Assembly: GCF_009208555.1 (NCBI RefSeq)
Contig: NZ_WFLI01000001.1
Location: 124,001-188,000, forward strand
Direction: 5' to 3'
DNA length: 64,000 bases
DNA from: Janthinobacterium violaceinigrum
GTDB lineage: Bacteria; Pseudomonadota; Gammaproteobacteria; Burkholderiales; Burkholderiaceae_D
Positions 18,532 to 30,508 of this stretch are shown in pieces; position 1 is the stretch's first letter, and every line of letters starts with the position of its first letter. The position numbers were made by a program, and so were the translations under genes. The notes beneath the pieces were generated by a model. That model saw only the letters and a program-made list of their open reading frames with translations, was not told the DNA's origin and ran no database searches.

Positions 18532-21432
18532 TTACGCCGGCGGGCCGGCGGGCGCCAGCAGTGCTTGCTGCAGTTGCTCGACGGTAAATGGCTTGACGAG
18601 GAAGCGCGCGGCCGGGTCCAGCACGCCGGAATTGGCGGGCGCATGGCCGGTGGAAAACACCACTTCCAGCTGCGGCCGCTCGCGGGCCGCCAGTTCGGCC
18701 AGCTCGACGCCGGACATGTGCGGCAGGCTGATATCGGTGAGCAGCAGTTCCAGTCCCGGCGTGCCCAGCAGGGGCAAGGCTTCCTCGGCCGTGCCGACGG
18801 CTTGCACCGTGTGTCCCAGCATGGCCAGCAGTTCGCTGGTCATGGCGCGCGCGTCCGCATTGTCTTCCACCAGCAGGATGTGGCGCATGCCGGGTTGCAG
18901 CCCCGGCGCGGGCGGCTGCGGCGCCAGCTGCGCGCGGTACTGGTGCAGGGCCGTCACGTGGCGGCCATTGGCCAGCAGGTGGCGGATGCGCCGCGCCAGG
19001 TCTTCGCGCCGGTACGGTTTGCTCAACAATTCCACGCCCGGTTCCAGTCGCCCGCCCTGCATGATGGCGTCCTGCGTGTAGCCCGACGTAAACAAGACGG
19101 CCAGCTGCGGCAGCAGCATGCGGGCCTGGCGCGCCAGCGCCGTGCTGGCCACCTTGCCCGGCATCACCACATCCGTGAACAGCAGGTCGATGGCCACGCC
19201 GCTGCCCACGATGGCCAGCGCGCTTTCGCCATCGCTGGCGCGCAGCACGGCGTAGCCGAGGCCGCGCAGCATGTCCACCACCGTCGTCTGCACCTGCACG
19301 TCGTCTTCCACGACGAGGATGGTTTCCTTGCCGCCCAGTACGGGGCCGCCCAGCTGCAGCGGCAGTTCCGTTTCCGCTTCTAGCGAGCGCGGCAGGTAGA
19401 TGCGGAAGGTGCTGCCATGGCCTGGCACGCTGTCCACCGTCAGGTGGCCGCCGCTCTGGCGCAGGAAACCGTACGCCATGCTCAGGCCGAGGCCCGTGCC
19501 TTCGCCTTCCTTCTTTGTCGTGAAGAATGGTTCGAAAATCTTGTCCAGCAGGTCGGCGGGAATGCCCGTGCCCGTATCCGACACGGCCAGCTGCACGTAG
19601 TCGCCGGGCGCCACGTCCGCATGGCGCGCCGCGTAGTCGCTGCCCAGCACGCTGTTACTGAGCTCGATGGTCAGCTGGCCCTGGCCATCCATGGCGTCGC
19701 GCGCATTGATGGCCAGGTTGAGGATGACGTTTTCCAGCTGGTGCGGGTCGACCAGGGCGCGCCAGCAGTCGTCGGCCAGCAGCAAGCGCGTCTCGATGGT
19801 TTCCCCCGTGGCGCGCCGCAGCAGTTCTTCCGTCGAGCGCAGCAGGTGCGCCAGATCCGTCACCAGCGGTTTCAACGGCTGGCGCCGGGCAAACGCCAGC
19901 AGCTGGGCCGACAGCTTGGCGCCCCGTTCCACGGCGGCCGAGGCGCTGGCGATGCGCTTGGCGGCCAGCGGGTCGTCGTTCAGGTTCAGCTGCAGCAGTT
20001 GCAGATTGCCCGAGATAATTTGCAGGACGTTATTGAAATCATGGGCCACGCCGCCCGTCAGCTTGCCCAGCGCTTCGAGCTTTTGCGATTGCAGCAGAGC
20101 CATCTCGCTGTGGCGCAGCGATTCTTGCATGCGGCGCAAGGTGCTTTCCGCTTCTTTTTCCAGGGTGATGTGGCGCCCCGTGGCGAACACCAGGTCGCCT
20201 TCGGGCGCTGCCGACCACGACAGCCAGCGGTGGCCGCCCTCGCGGTGGCGGTAGCGGTTTTCAAAGCTGGGCATGGCTTCGTGCGTCACTTGCGCCAGCG
20301 CCTGGCGCGTGGCGGCGGCATCTTCGGGCAGCACGAAGTCGAAGATGCTGCGGCCCAGCATTTCCTCGGGCAGCCAGCCCAGGATGGCGCTGGCGGCCGG
20401 GTTGACGGCGGCAAAGCAGCCGTCGGCATCGATGGCCACCATCAAGTCTTGCGCGCTGCGCCACAGGCGCTCGCGCTCGCTGTTGCGCGCGGCCAGGTCC
20501 GCTTCCAGTTTCTTTTCCACGGTGATGTCGCGCGCGCTGCAATACACCTTGTCGCCCTCGGGCACGGCCACCCACGACAGCCAGTGCCATCCGCCCAGCT
20601 TGTGGCGGTAGCGGTTTTCAAAGCGCAGCGCGGGCTGGCCCTGGTTGGCCGCATCCCAGGCCGCATAGGTGCGCGGCAAGTCTTCCGGGTGGACCAGTTC
20701 GAGGAATTTCGTCGTGCGGATTTCCTCCGCCGACCAGCCCAGGGTGGCTTGCCAGGCGGGGTTCGAGTGTTCGAAATAGCCGTCGAGGTTGAGCACGCCC
20801 AGCAAATCGGGGCTGACGTTCCAGGTGCGGCCGAATTCGCGCGTGCGTTCGGCCACTTGCGTTTCCATGCTGGCACTGAGGGCGCGCAGGCGCGATTCCG
20901 CCTGGGCCCGCAAAATGGTGGACCAGACCCGTTCCGACACTTGCACGGCCAGTTCGATCTCGTCCGCATGCCACAGGCGCGCGGCGCGGCTGTGCACGAC
21001 GAACAGGGCCGCCAGCTGGCCATCCTTGGCGATGGGAATGTTCAGGAAGGCGCGGATGTCCAGGCGCGCAAACGTGGCCAGCGCGGCCGGCATGGCCGTG
21101 CGTGGGTCGTTCATCACGTCGCTGACGGCCAGTGCCTGGCCCGCAGACAGCGTATCGGCCAGGCGGGCGGCATAATCGCCGAGGAAATATTCGCCGGCGG
21201 CGCCCGGCGCCAGGCCGTCGCTCCATGCATGCTGGAGGGTGGGGCATTGCAGGGCCTGGGCAATGTCGAAGCAGGCCACTTGCTGGGCGCCCAGGCGCTG
21301 CCCCAGCAGCTGCGCCGACAGGGACAGGATCTCGCCCGTGTCTTGCAGCAGGCGCAGCCGGCGTTCCAGTTGCAGCAGAAAGGCCACGCCGCTGGTGCCG
21401 GCATGGCTGCGGGAGACAGGAGTGCTGGTCAT
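18532..21432 (-). CDS. GAF/PAS hybrid histidine kinase with two receiver domains (paralogue 2)
   Basis: A 966-aa kinase beginning MTSTPVSRSH at 21432, with GAGG 6-9 bases upstream. The frame is open further upstream but there overlaps the preceding kinase gene. Order: GAF (about 25-165), a short coiled coil, two PAS/PAC units, HisKA (GGVAHDFNN), HATPase (INARDAMD and [11 protein letters not shown]) and two receiver domains ([10 protein letters not shown] and LLTDISLPHMSG). From HisKA to the end it closely follows the convergent kinase at 15308, but it has one PAS fewer. It is the last gene of the minus-strand unit CHASE3-kinase, cheR, REC-kinase, this gene; the gap to the previous stop is 7 bp. 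Confidence 0.9.
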   Translation of the reverse strand: MTSTPVSRSHAGTSGVAFLLQLERRLRLLQDTGEILSLSAQLLGQRLGAQQVACFDIAQALQCPTLQHAWSDGLAPGAAGEYFLGDYAARLADTLSAGQALAVSDVMNDPRTAMPAALATFARLDIRAFLNIPIAKDGQLAALFVVHSRAARLWHADEIELAVQVSERVWSTILRAQAESRLRALSASMETQVAERTREFGRTWNVSPDLLGVLNLDGYFEHSNPAWQATLGWSAEEIRTTKFLELVHPEDLPRTYAAWDAANQGQPALRFENRYRHKLGGWHWLSWVAVPEGDKVYCSARDITVEKKLEADLAARNSERERLWRSAQDLMVAIDADGCFAAVNPAASAILGWLPEEMLGRSIFDFVLPEDAAATRQALAQVTHEAMPSFENRYRHREGGHRWLSWSAAPEGDLVFATGRHITLEKEAESTLRRMQESLRHSEMALLQSQKLEALGKLTGGVAHDFNNVLQIISGNLQLLQLNLNDDPLAAKRIASASAAVERGAKLSAQLLAFARRQPLKPLVTDLAHLLRSTEELLRRATGETIETRLLLADDCWRALVDPHQLENVILNLAINARDAMDGQGQLTIELSNSVLGSDYAARHADVAPGDYVQLAVSDTGTGIPADLLDKIFEPFFTTKKEGEGTGLGLSMAYGFLRQSGGHLTVDSVPGHGSTFRIYLPRSLEAETELPLQLGGPVLGGKETILVVEDDVQVQTTVVDMLRGLGYAVLRASDGESALAIVGSGVAIDLLFTDVVMPGKVASTALARQARMLLPQLAVLFTSGYTQDAIMQGGRLEPGVELLSKPYRREDLARRIRHLLANGRHVTALHQYRAQLAPQPPAPGLQPGMRHILLVEDNADARAMTSELLAMLGHTVQAVGTAEEALPLLGTPGLELLLTDISLPHMSGVELAELAARERPQLEVVFSTGHAPANSGVLDPAARFLVKPFTVEQLQQALLAPAGPPA

Positions 21433-21439
21433 GGCGGCC

Positions 21440-22630
21440 TCAGCTGCCGGCCAGCGGCAGGGTGACGCTGAACAGGGCGCCATTGCCGGGCTGGCTTTGC
21501 AGGGTGATGGCGCCGCCGTGCGCATCGACCAGCTGCTTGGTGATGAACAGGCCCAGGCCCAGGCCGCCCGTGCGGTCCTGGTGCATGACGCGCTCGAAGG
21601 CGTCGAAGATGCGTTCCTGGTCGCGCGCGTTGATGCCGATGCCATGGTCGCGCACTTCGATGACGGCGCTGTTCTGCGTGTGCGCCAGGCTGATTTCCAC
21701 GGGCTGGCCCTGGCCGTAGCGCACGGCATTGCTGATCAGGTTGACGACGATCTGCTCGACGCGGAAGGCATCCCAGAAACCCTGGATGGGCTCGAAAGCC
21801 AGCACTTCCAGCACGCTGCCCGTGGCGGCCGCGTACGGCCCCAGGTCGTCGGCCACGCGGCGCACCAGGCACGTCAGGTCGACGGCTTCGCGGCGGATCG
21901 ACAGCTTGCCGCTGGTGATGCGCGAGACGTCGAGCATGTCGTCGATCAGGCGCACCATACTGCGGATTTGCCGCCCGTCGCGCGCCACCATCTTGTTCAG
22001 CTTATCCGGCTCGAAAGCGGCCAGGTTGCCCCGTTCGAGGTTGACGGTGCGCATCTGCGTTTCCAGGAACAGCGTGTTCAGGGGCGTGCGCAGCTCGTGC
22101 GCCACCATGGACATGAATTCGTCGCGCAGGCGCAGCGAGCGCTGCAGTTCCGCCTGGGTGGCGCGCAACTCTTTCAACAGCGCTTCCTGCTGCTGGCGGC
22201 TGTGTTCCAGCGCCTGCACCTGGCGCCGCGTCTCGCTGCGTTGCTGGTACAGGGCAACGAAGACGTTGACCTTGCTTTGCACGGCATTGATGTCGAGCGG
22301 CTTGTGCAGGAAGTCAACGGCGCCGCTTTCATAGCCCTGGAAGGCAAAATTCATTTCCTTGCCGGCCGCCGTGACGAAGACGATGGGGATGTGGCGCGTT
22401 TTTTCCGTGCCGCGCATCAATTGTGCCAATTCAAAACCATCCATCTCCGGCATTTGCACGTCGAGGATGGCCAGCGCGAAATCGTGTTCCAGCAGCAGGG
22501 CCAGCGCTTCTTCGCCCGACGACGCCTGGTAGACGCTGCGGTCGCTTTCGCGTATCAGCGCATTGAGCGCGCGCAGGTTTTCCGGCAAATCGTCGACGAT
22601 CAGCAGTTTGGTGCTTGTTTCATTCATCAT
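21440..22630 (-). CDS. Response regulator-histidine kinase fusion (REC-HisKA-HATPase)
   Basis: A 396-aa soluble protein with an N-terminal receiver domain (LLIVDDLPEN, phospho-Asp in ILDVQMPEMDG), a short coiled coil (about 130-165), HisKA (MVAHELRTPLN) and HATPase (NLISNAVRYG, GGLGLGLFITKQL). Input is therefore phosphorylation by another kinase rather than a ligand. Its ATG overlaps the cheR stop as ATGA (22627-22630), giving translational coupling, and the next kinase starts 7 bp after its stop. This arrangement suggests a phosphorelay within the operon. Confidence 0.9.
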   Translation of the reverse strand: MMNETSTKLLIVDDLPENLRALNALIRESDRSVYQASSGEEALALLLEHDFALAILDVQMPEMDGFELAQLMRGTEKTRHIPIVFVTAAGKEMNFAFQGYESGAVDFLHKPLDINAVQSKVNVFVALYQQRSETRRQVQALEHSRQQQEALLKELRATQAELQRSLRLRDEFMSMVAHELRTPLNTLFLETQMRTVNLERGNLAAFEPDKLNKMVARDGRQIRSMVRLIDDMLDVSRITSGKLSIRREAVDLTCLVRRVADDLGPYAAATGSVLEVLAFEPIQGFWDAFRVEQIVVNLISNAVRYGQGQPVEISLAHTQNSAVIEVRDHGIGINARDQERIFDAFERVMHQDRTGGLGLGLFITKQLVDAHGGAITLQSQPGNGALFSVTLPLAGS

Positions 22631-23505
22631 GTTTCATTCCTGGCATGGCTTTGCCGTCCAGCGTAGTGGGAAGCGGCGTGCGACGGCGCACGCTTGCGGT
22701 AGAGCTTTTCGGGACCCGGCAATGGCTCGAAGTCGGCGGCAAAGCGGGTAAAGTGCGTGCTTTCCTTGCTGCCCAAACCCAGGAAACCCCGGTGGCACAG
22801 CGAGTCGTGGAACAGGCCCAGGGCCCGCTCCTGCAAGGTTTTATTGAAGTAAATCAGGACATTGCGACAGCAAATCAATTGCGTTTCAATAAAAACGCTG
22901 TCCGTGGACAGGCTGTGGTCGGCAAAGTTGATCCTGTCGAGCAGGCGCTGCTGGAAACGCGCCGTCGCATGCTCGACCGTGTAGTAGTCGGCCAGCTGGC
23001 CCAGGCCGCCCGCGGCCAGGTAGCTGTCGCTGTAATCGGCCATGCGGTGCAGCGGATACACGCCGCGCGCGGCCGTGGCCAGCGCTTGCGGATTGATGTC
23101 GGTGGCATAAATCGTGCTGCGTTCGAGCACGCCTTCCTCGTGCAGCACGATGGCCAGCGACAACGCTTCCTCGCCCGTGCAGCAGCCGGCCACCCAGATC
23201 GTCGGCGATGGGTAGGTCTTCAGCACGGGCACCACGTGGTCGCGCAGGGCGAGAAAAAAAGCGGGGTCGCGGAACATTTGCGTGACGGGCACGGTCAAAA
23301 TCTGCAGCAGCCCGCCAAAGGCGGCGGCATCGGCCAGCACCAGTTGCTGCAGCGCTGCCAGGTCTGCGCAGTGGAAGCGATCGAGCGCGTGATTGAGGCG
23401 GCGCCGCTGCGAGGGCAGCGAATAGTCGCGAAAATCATAGCTGTAGCGCTGATACAGCGCTTCCATCAGCGCGTGCAGTTGCGCGTCCGTATAGCGCTGG
23501 GACAT
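22627..23505 (-). CDS. cheR: CheR-type protein-glutamate methyltransferase
   Basis: A 292-aa SAM-dependent methyltransferase that normally methylates glutamates of chemoreceptors. The N-terminal helical domain contains YDFRDYSLPSQRRRL. The family motif VTQMFRDPAFF and SAM motif VAGCCTGEEALSLAI follow, then TDINPQAL and the catalytic region QLICCRNVLIYF. The start MSQRYTD at 23505 is supported by AGGGAG upstream; a longer frame reaching into the previous gene is not credible. It lies between the CHASE3 kinase and the REC-kinase, with no chemoreceptor or cheB visible, so it is probably part of a stress- or biofilm-type signalling unit. Confidence 0.9.
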   Translation of the reverse strand: MSQRYTDAQLHALMEALYQRYSYDFRDYSLPSQRRRLNHALDRFHCADLAALQQLVLADAAAFGGLLQILTVPVTQMFRDPAFFLALRDHVVPVLKTYPSPTIWVAGCCTGEEALSLAIVLHEEGVLERSTIYATDINPQALATAARGVYPLHRMADYSDSYLAAGGLGQLADYYTVEHATARFQQRLLDRINFADHSLSTDSVFIETQLICCRNVLIYFNKTLQERALGLFHDSLCHRGFLGLGSKESTHFTRFAADFEPLPGPEKLYRKRAPSHAASHYAGRQSHARNET

Positions 23506-23533
23506 CAGCGCCGCTCCCTGACATGGCGTGCCA

Positions 23534-27031
<3,498 letters not shown>

Positions 27032-27334
27032 GTCCGTGTAAGGCTGTCGCGAAAAAGTCAATTTTAATTGAAATGCAAGATTTCTGGTGGTCAAGCATAG
27101 CGTGCGCTAGCATAACAGCCTTGGGGGGAATTGCGGACCCGCACGCCGATGCAATGCGTGACAGCGCACGGATGCTCATCCAGGAAAATCAAGCGGGTCA
27201 CGATTGAGGCAGATCAAAGAGATTGGCCGTTCGCGCCCTAAGATGCAGGAGGTGGTGGCGTCCGTGCGCCAAGCGCAAGATGCTGGGGCATGGAGGCTAC
27301 CGTGTGCAAGCCAGCCCATGCAGGAGGACACATC

Positions 27335-27787
27335 ATGGCCAACCATCTGATCCGCCGCGATCCGCAGCACCCGCTGGGGCGTTTCGACCCTTTCAGCGAC
27401 ATGGAAGAATTCATGCACGACTTTTTTGCGCCCGTATTGCACGTGCGCGATGTAGGCAATGGACGCATGCGTGTCGATATTTCCGAGACCGAGCAAACCT
27501 ATCTGGTCCAGGCGGACCTTCCCGGTGTCAGCAAAGACGACATCAAGGTGTCGATCGACGGCAACCGGGTCTCCATCAGTGCGGAACGCAAGAATGAGCG
27601 AGAGACGCGTGACGCGGGCGGCAAGATCGTGCGCAGCGAGCGCGAGTACGGGCAACAGTACCGCAGTTTCGTGCTGCCCCAGGAGGTGGACGATGCGGGC
27701 GCCCAGGCGCGCTACCAGGATGGCGTCCTGCTGCTGGACTTGCCGAAGAAAGAGGGCACGGGCGGGCGGCAGCTGGCGATACAGTGA
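27335..27787 (+). CDS. Hsp20/alpha-crystallin small heat shock protein
   Basis: A 150-aa ATP-independent holdase that binds unfolding proteins. The alpha-crystallin domain (about 45-140) shows the beta-strand pattern YLVQADLPGVSKDDIKVSIDGNRVSISAE and the C-terminal DGVLLLDLPK. The N-terminal arm is short (DPFSDMEEFMHDFF). ATG 27335 follows an AGGAGGA ribosome site; an in-frame start at 27290 lacks one. The final I-x-I-type motif is replaced by QLAIQ, so oligomer contacts may differ. It is a single-gene unit ending at the hairpin at 27814. Confidence 0.9.
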   Translation: MANHLIRRDPQHPLGRFDPFSDMEEFMHDFFAPVLHVRDVGNGRMRVDISETEQTYLVQADLPGVSKDDIKVSIDGNRVSISAERKNERETRDAGGKIVRSEREYGQQYRSFVLPQEVDDAGAQARYQDGVLLLDLPKKEGTGGRQLAIQ

Positions 27788-27813
27788 GCGTGGCGTCAGG
27801 TTGCACCGGCCCA

Positions 27814-27846
27814 TGAAAAAACGCCGGACGATGCCGGCGTTTTTCA
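27814..27846. terminator. Bidirectional terminator
   Basis: ACGCCGG and CCGGCGT form the core of a hairpin flanked by A-runs on the left and T-runs on the right, so both strands end in a stem followed by U residues. It separates the convergent hsp20 and MHS transporter genes. Confidence 0.85.
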
Positions 27847-27876
27847 GTACTGCGCGCGCTGCGCACTATATATATG

Positions 27877-29223
27877 TCAGTCGCGGATTTCCAGCGCCCG
27901 GTTCAGGCTCAGCGCGGCCAGCGAGGCGACGGCGCCCGACAGCAGGTAGAAGCTGACGTAGGCGAGGCCGAAGTTGGCCGACAGGCCCAGCGCCACCAGC
28001 GGGGCAAAGCCGGCACCGACCAGCCAGGCCAGGTCGGACGTCAGGGCCGCGCCCGTGTAGCGGAAGCGGGCAGGGAAGTTGGCCGTCACGGCGCCGGCTG
28101 CCTGGCCGTAGGACAAGCCCAGCAGGCTGAAGCCCACGAGGATGAACACGTCCTGGCCCGTATTGCCGCCACCCATCAGGGTCGGCACGAAGGCGCTGAA
28201 GATGGCGATCAGCACGGCCAGCACGCCCAGGGTGGTGCGGCGGCCCACTTTATCGGCCAGCAAGCCGGAAATCACCACGCCGATGGCGGCCAGCACGGCA
28301 CCGAGCATCTGGATCTGCAGGAAGTCCGGCGCGGAGCGCGTCTGGTAGACGGAAATCCACGACAGCGGGAACACGGTCACCAGGTGGAACAGCGCATAGC
28401 TGGCCAGCGCGGCCAGGGCGCCGATCAGCACGTTGCGGCCCTGGCCGCGGCTCATTTCAAACACGCTCACGGGCTGCAGTTCGCGTTCGTCGAGCAGGCG
28501 CGCATATTCATTCGTCGATACCAGGCGCAGACGGGCAAACAGGGCGACCACGTTGATGGCGAACGCCACATAGAACGGATAGCGCCAGCCCCAGTCGAGG
28601 AAGTCTTCATCCGTCAGGGTGGTCAGCATGAACCAGAACAGGCCGGCGGCGATCAGGAAGCCGGCGGGTGCGCCCAGCTGGCCCAGCATGGCGTACCAGC
28701 CCCGCTTGTTTTCCGGCGCGTTCAGGGCCAGCAGCGATGGCAGGCCATCCCATGAGCCGCCCAGCGCCACGCCCTGGCCGATGCGCAGCACGGACAGCCA
28801 GATGATGGCGGCAAAGCCCAGGTGGGAATAGGTCGGCAGGAAAGCGATGCCGGCCGTGGATACGCCCAGCAGGAAGAGGGCGAACGTCAGCTTGGCGCTG
28901 CGTCCCATGCGGCGCTGGATCTCCATGAAGATCACGGTGCCGAACGGACGGGCTATGAAGGCGAACGAGAAAATCAGGAAGGCATATAAAGTCCCTTCCA
29001 GGCGTTCTTCGAATGGGAAGAAGACGCGCGGAAACACCAGCACCGAAGCGATGGCGTAGACAAAGAAGTCAAAGTATTCGGAAGCGCGGCCGATGATCAC
29101 GCCGACGGCGATCTCACCGGGGTCGATATGCGATTCGACCGTACCGGCCCCGCTTGCGTCGCGCAGGGAATGGGGGGAAAAGTCAGCGGGTACATCCCCG
29201 CTGTGTATGCGCGTGCTGGACAT
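27877..29223 (-). CDS. MHS-family major facilitator (metabolite:H+ symporter)
   Basis: A 448-aa, 12-helix transporter. Family signs are the first helix region GRASEYFDFFVYAIASVLVFPRVFFP, the FAFIARPFGTVIF segment with the loop motif, and RIGQGVALGGSWDGLPSLLALNAPENKRGWY, close to shikimate/proline/alpha-ketoglutarate carriers. MSSTRIHSG at 29223 is chosen because GGAG lies upstream. It is a lone gene convergent with hsp20 and divergent from the cyo operon. The substrate is not deducible. Confidence 0.88.
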   Translation of the reverse strand: MSSTRIHSGDVPADFSPHSLRDASGAGTVESHIDPGEIAVGVIIGRASEYFDFFVYAIASVLVFPRVFFPFEERLEGTLYAFLIFSFAFIARPFGTVIFMEIQRRMGRSAKLTFALFLLGVSTAGIAFLPTYSHLGFAAIIWLSVLRIGQGVALGGSWDGLPSLLALNAPENKRGWYAMLGQLGAPAGFLIAAGLFWFMLTTLTDEDFLDWGWRYPFYVAFAINVVALFARLRLVSTNEYARLLDERELQPVSVFEMSRGQGRNVLIGALAALASYALFHLVTVFPLSWISVYQTRSAPDFLQIQMLGAVLAAIGVVISGLLADKVGRRTTLGVLAVLIAIFSAFVPTLMGGGNTGQDVFILVGFSLLGLSYGQAAGAVTANFPARFRYTGAALTSDLAWLVGAGFAPLVALGLSANFGLAYVSFYLLSGAVASLAALSLNRALEIRD

Positions 29224-29376
29224 GATGATCGTCTCCAATATAGTTTCGAGTTCGGCCAACGCGTAACATACCCCGGGTGTCTCACGCCCGGAGTAGGACT
29301 ATTCAATAGATAGTTGTAGGAAAACTCCGCAACCACCGAGTGAAAATCCGAGCAAGGGGTAGGACAAAACGTCCAA

Positions 29377-29405
29377 TTGCCAACGCGCTCCAGTGAGAAT
29401 ACAGT
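29377..29405 (+). promoter_or_regulatory. Candidate sigma-70 promoter of the cyo operon
   Basis: TTGCCA (29377-29382) and TACAGT (29400-29405) are separated by exactly 17 bases, with the cyoA ATG 36 bases further on. The match is moderate. No clear FNR or RegA site could be assigned. Confidence 0.35.
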
Positions 29406-29440
29406 ACCATATCTTCATCCCCTGTACTGGACTTTCCTGT

Positions 29441-30424
29441 ATGTTTTCATTAAAAGTTCGTCGCGGACTGCTTCTTTTACCTCTCGCATTGTTGGCTGGT
29501 TGCAATACGGTGGTACTGAATCCGTCCGGAGACATCGCAGTTCAGCAAGGCAATCTGATTGTCATCTCGACATTGCTGATGCTGTTGATTATCGTTCCGG
29601 TAATCGCCCTGACCCTGCTTTTCGCATGGCGCTATAGAAAAAACAACACCGCGGCCAAATACGAGCCGGACTGGGACCACTCGACTCGCCTCGAGCTGAT
29701 CATCTGGGGCGCGCCCCTGCTGATCATCATCGTGCTGGGCCTGCTGACCTGGATCAGCACCCACACCCTCGATCCTTATCGTCCGCTGAGCCGTATCGAC
29801 GCCAACCGTCCGATTCCTGCCAGCCACAAACCGATGATCGTCGAAGTCGTGGCCCTGGACTGGAAATGGCTGTTCATCTATCCGGAGCAAGGCATCGCTT
29901 CCGTGAATGAACTGTACGCGCCCGTCGACCGTCCGATCCGCTTCAAGATCACCGCTTCGTCCGTCATGAACTCGTTCTTCATCCCCGCACTGGCAGGTCA
30001 GATCTACGCCATGCCGGGCATGGAAACCCAGTTGAATGCCGTCATCAACAAGCCTGGCGAATACAAGGGCTTTTCCGCCAACTACAGCGGTGCCGGTTTC
30101 TCGGGCATGCGCTTCAAGTTCCACGGCGTGAACGATGCGGACTTCGACAAATGGGTGGCATCGGCACGTGCCGGTGGCGGCGCGCTGAACCGCGACGACT
30201 ACCTGGAGCTGGCCAAGCCTAGCGAACGCGACCCGGTCCGCCGCTACAGCGCCGTCCCTAGCGATCTGTACAAGGCAATCCTGAACCGCACCATCGTTTC
30301 CGACGCCCTGTGCGTGACGCCGGTCGAGCCATACAAATTGACGATGGCAAATAGCCCGGTAGCGGCCGTAACGGCAGTAGTCGCTAGCGATGCAGTAGTT
30401 GAAAAGGGCGTTCAAGCCAAGTAA
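29441..30424 (+). CDS. cyoA: Cytochrome bo ubiquinol oxidase subunit II
   Basis: Subunit II of the proton-pumping quinol oxidase. It has a lipoprotein signal (LLLPLALLAGC), two membrane helices (about 38-60 and 80-102) and a periplasmic cupredoxin domain (about 120-270). The domain lacks the Cu-A cysteines and histidines, as expected for a quinol rather than cytochrome c oxidase; SSVMNSFFIPALAGQIYAMPGM is typical of CyoA. ATG 29441 gives the correct signal peptide; the frame open to 29393 does not. It is the first gene of cyoABCD-SURF1-regBA. Confidence 0.95.
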   Translation: MFSLKVRRGLLLLPLALLAGCNTVVLNPSGDIAVQQGNLIVISTLLMLLIIVPVIALTLLFAWRYRKNNTAAKYEPDWDHSTRLELIIWGAPLLIIIVLGLLTWISTHTLDPYRPLSRIDANRPIPASHKPMIVEVVALDWKWLFIYPEQGIASVNELYAPVDRPIRFKITASSVMNSFFIPALAGQIYAMPGMETQLNAVINKPGEYKGFSANYSGAGFSGMRFKFHGVNDADFDKWVASARAGGGALNRDDYLELAKPSERDPVRRYSAVPSDLYKAILNRTIVSDALCVTPVEPYKLTMANSPVAAVTAVVASDAVVEKGVQAK

Positions 30425-30508
30425 CGACTGCATGAATCCCGCAGCGCAATGCGCTGCAGATACTGGCGCCGCTTGCCTGGCGCCTCCCTTTTTTCTCTGA
30501 GAGTAACA

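Noticed and set aside
21433..21729. N-terminal extension of the second hybrid kinase (99 codons)
   Set aside because: It overlaps the well-supported REC-kinase gene in another frame and is Ala/Ser/Arg-rich without structure; the start at 21432 has a ribosome site.
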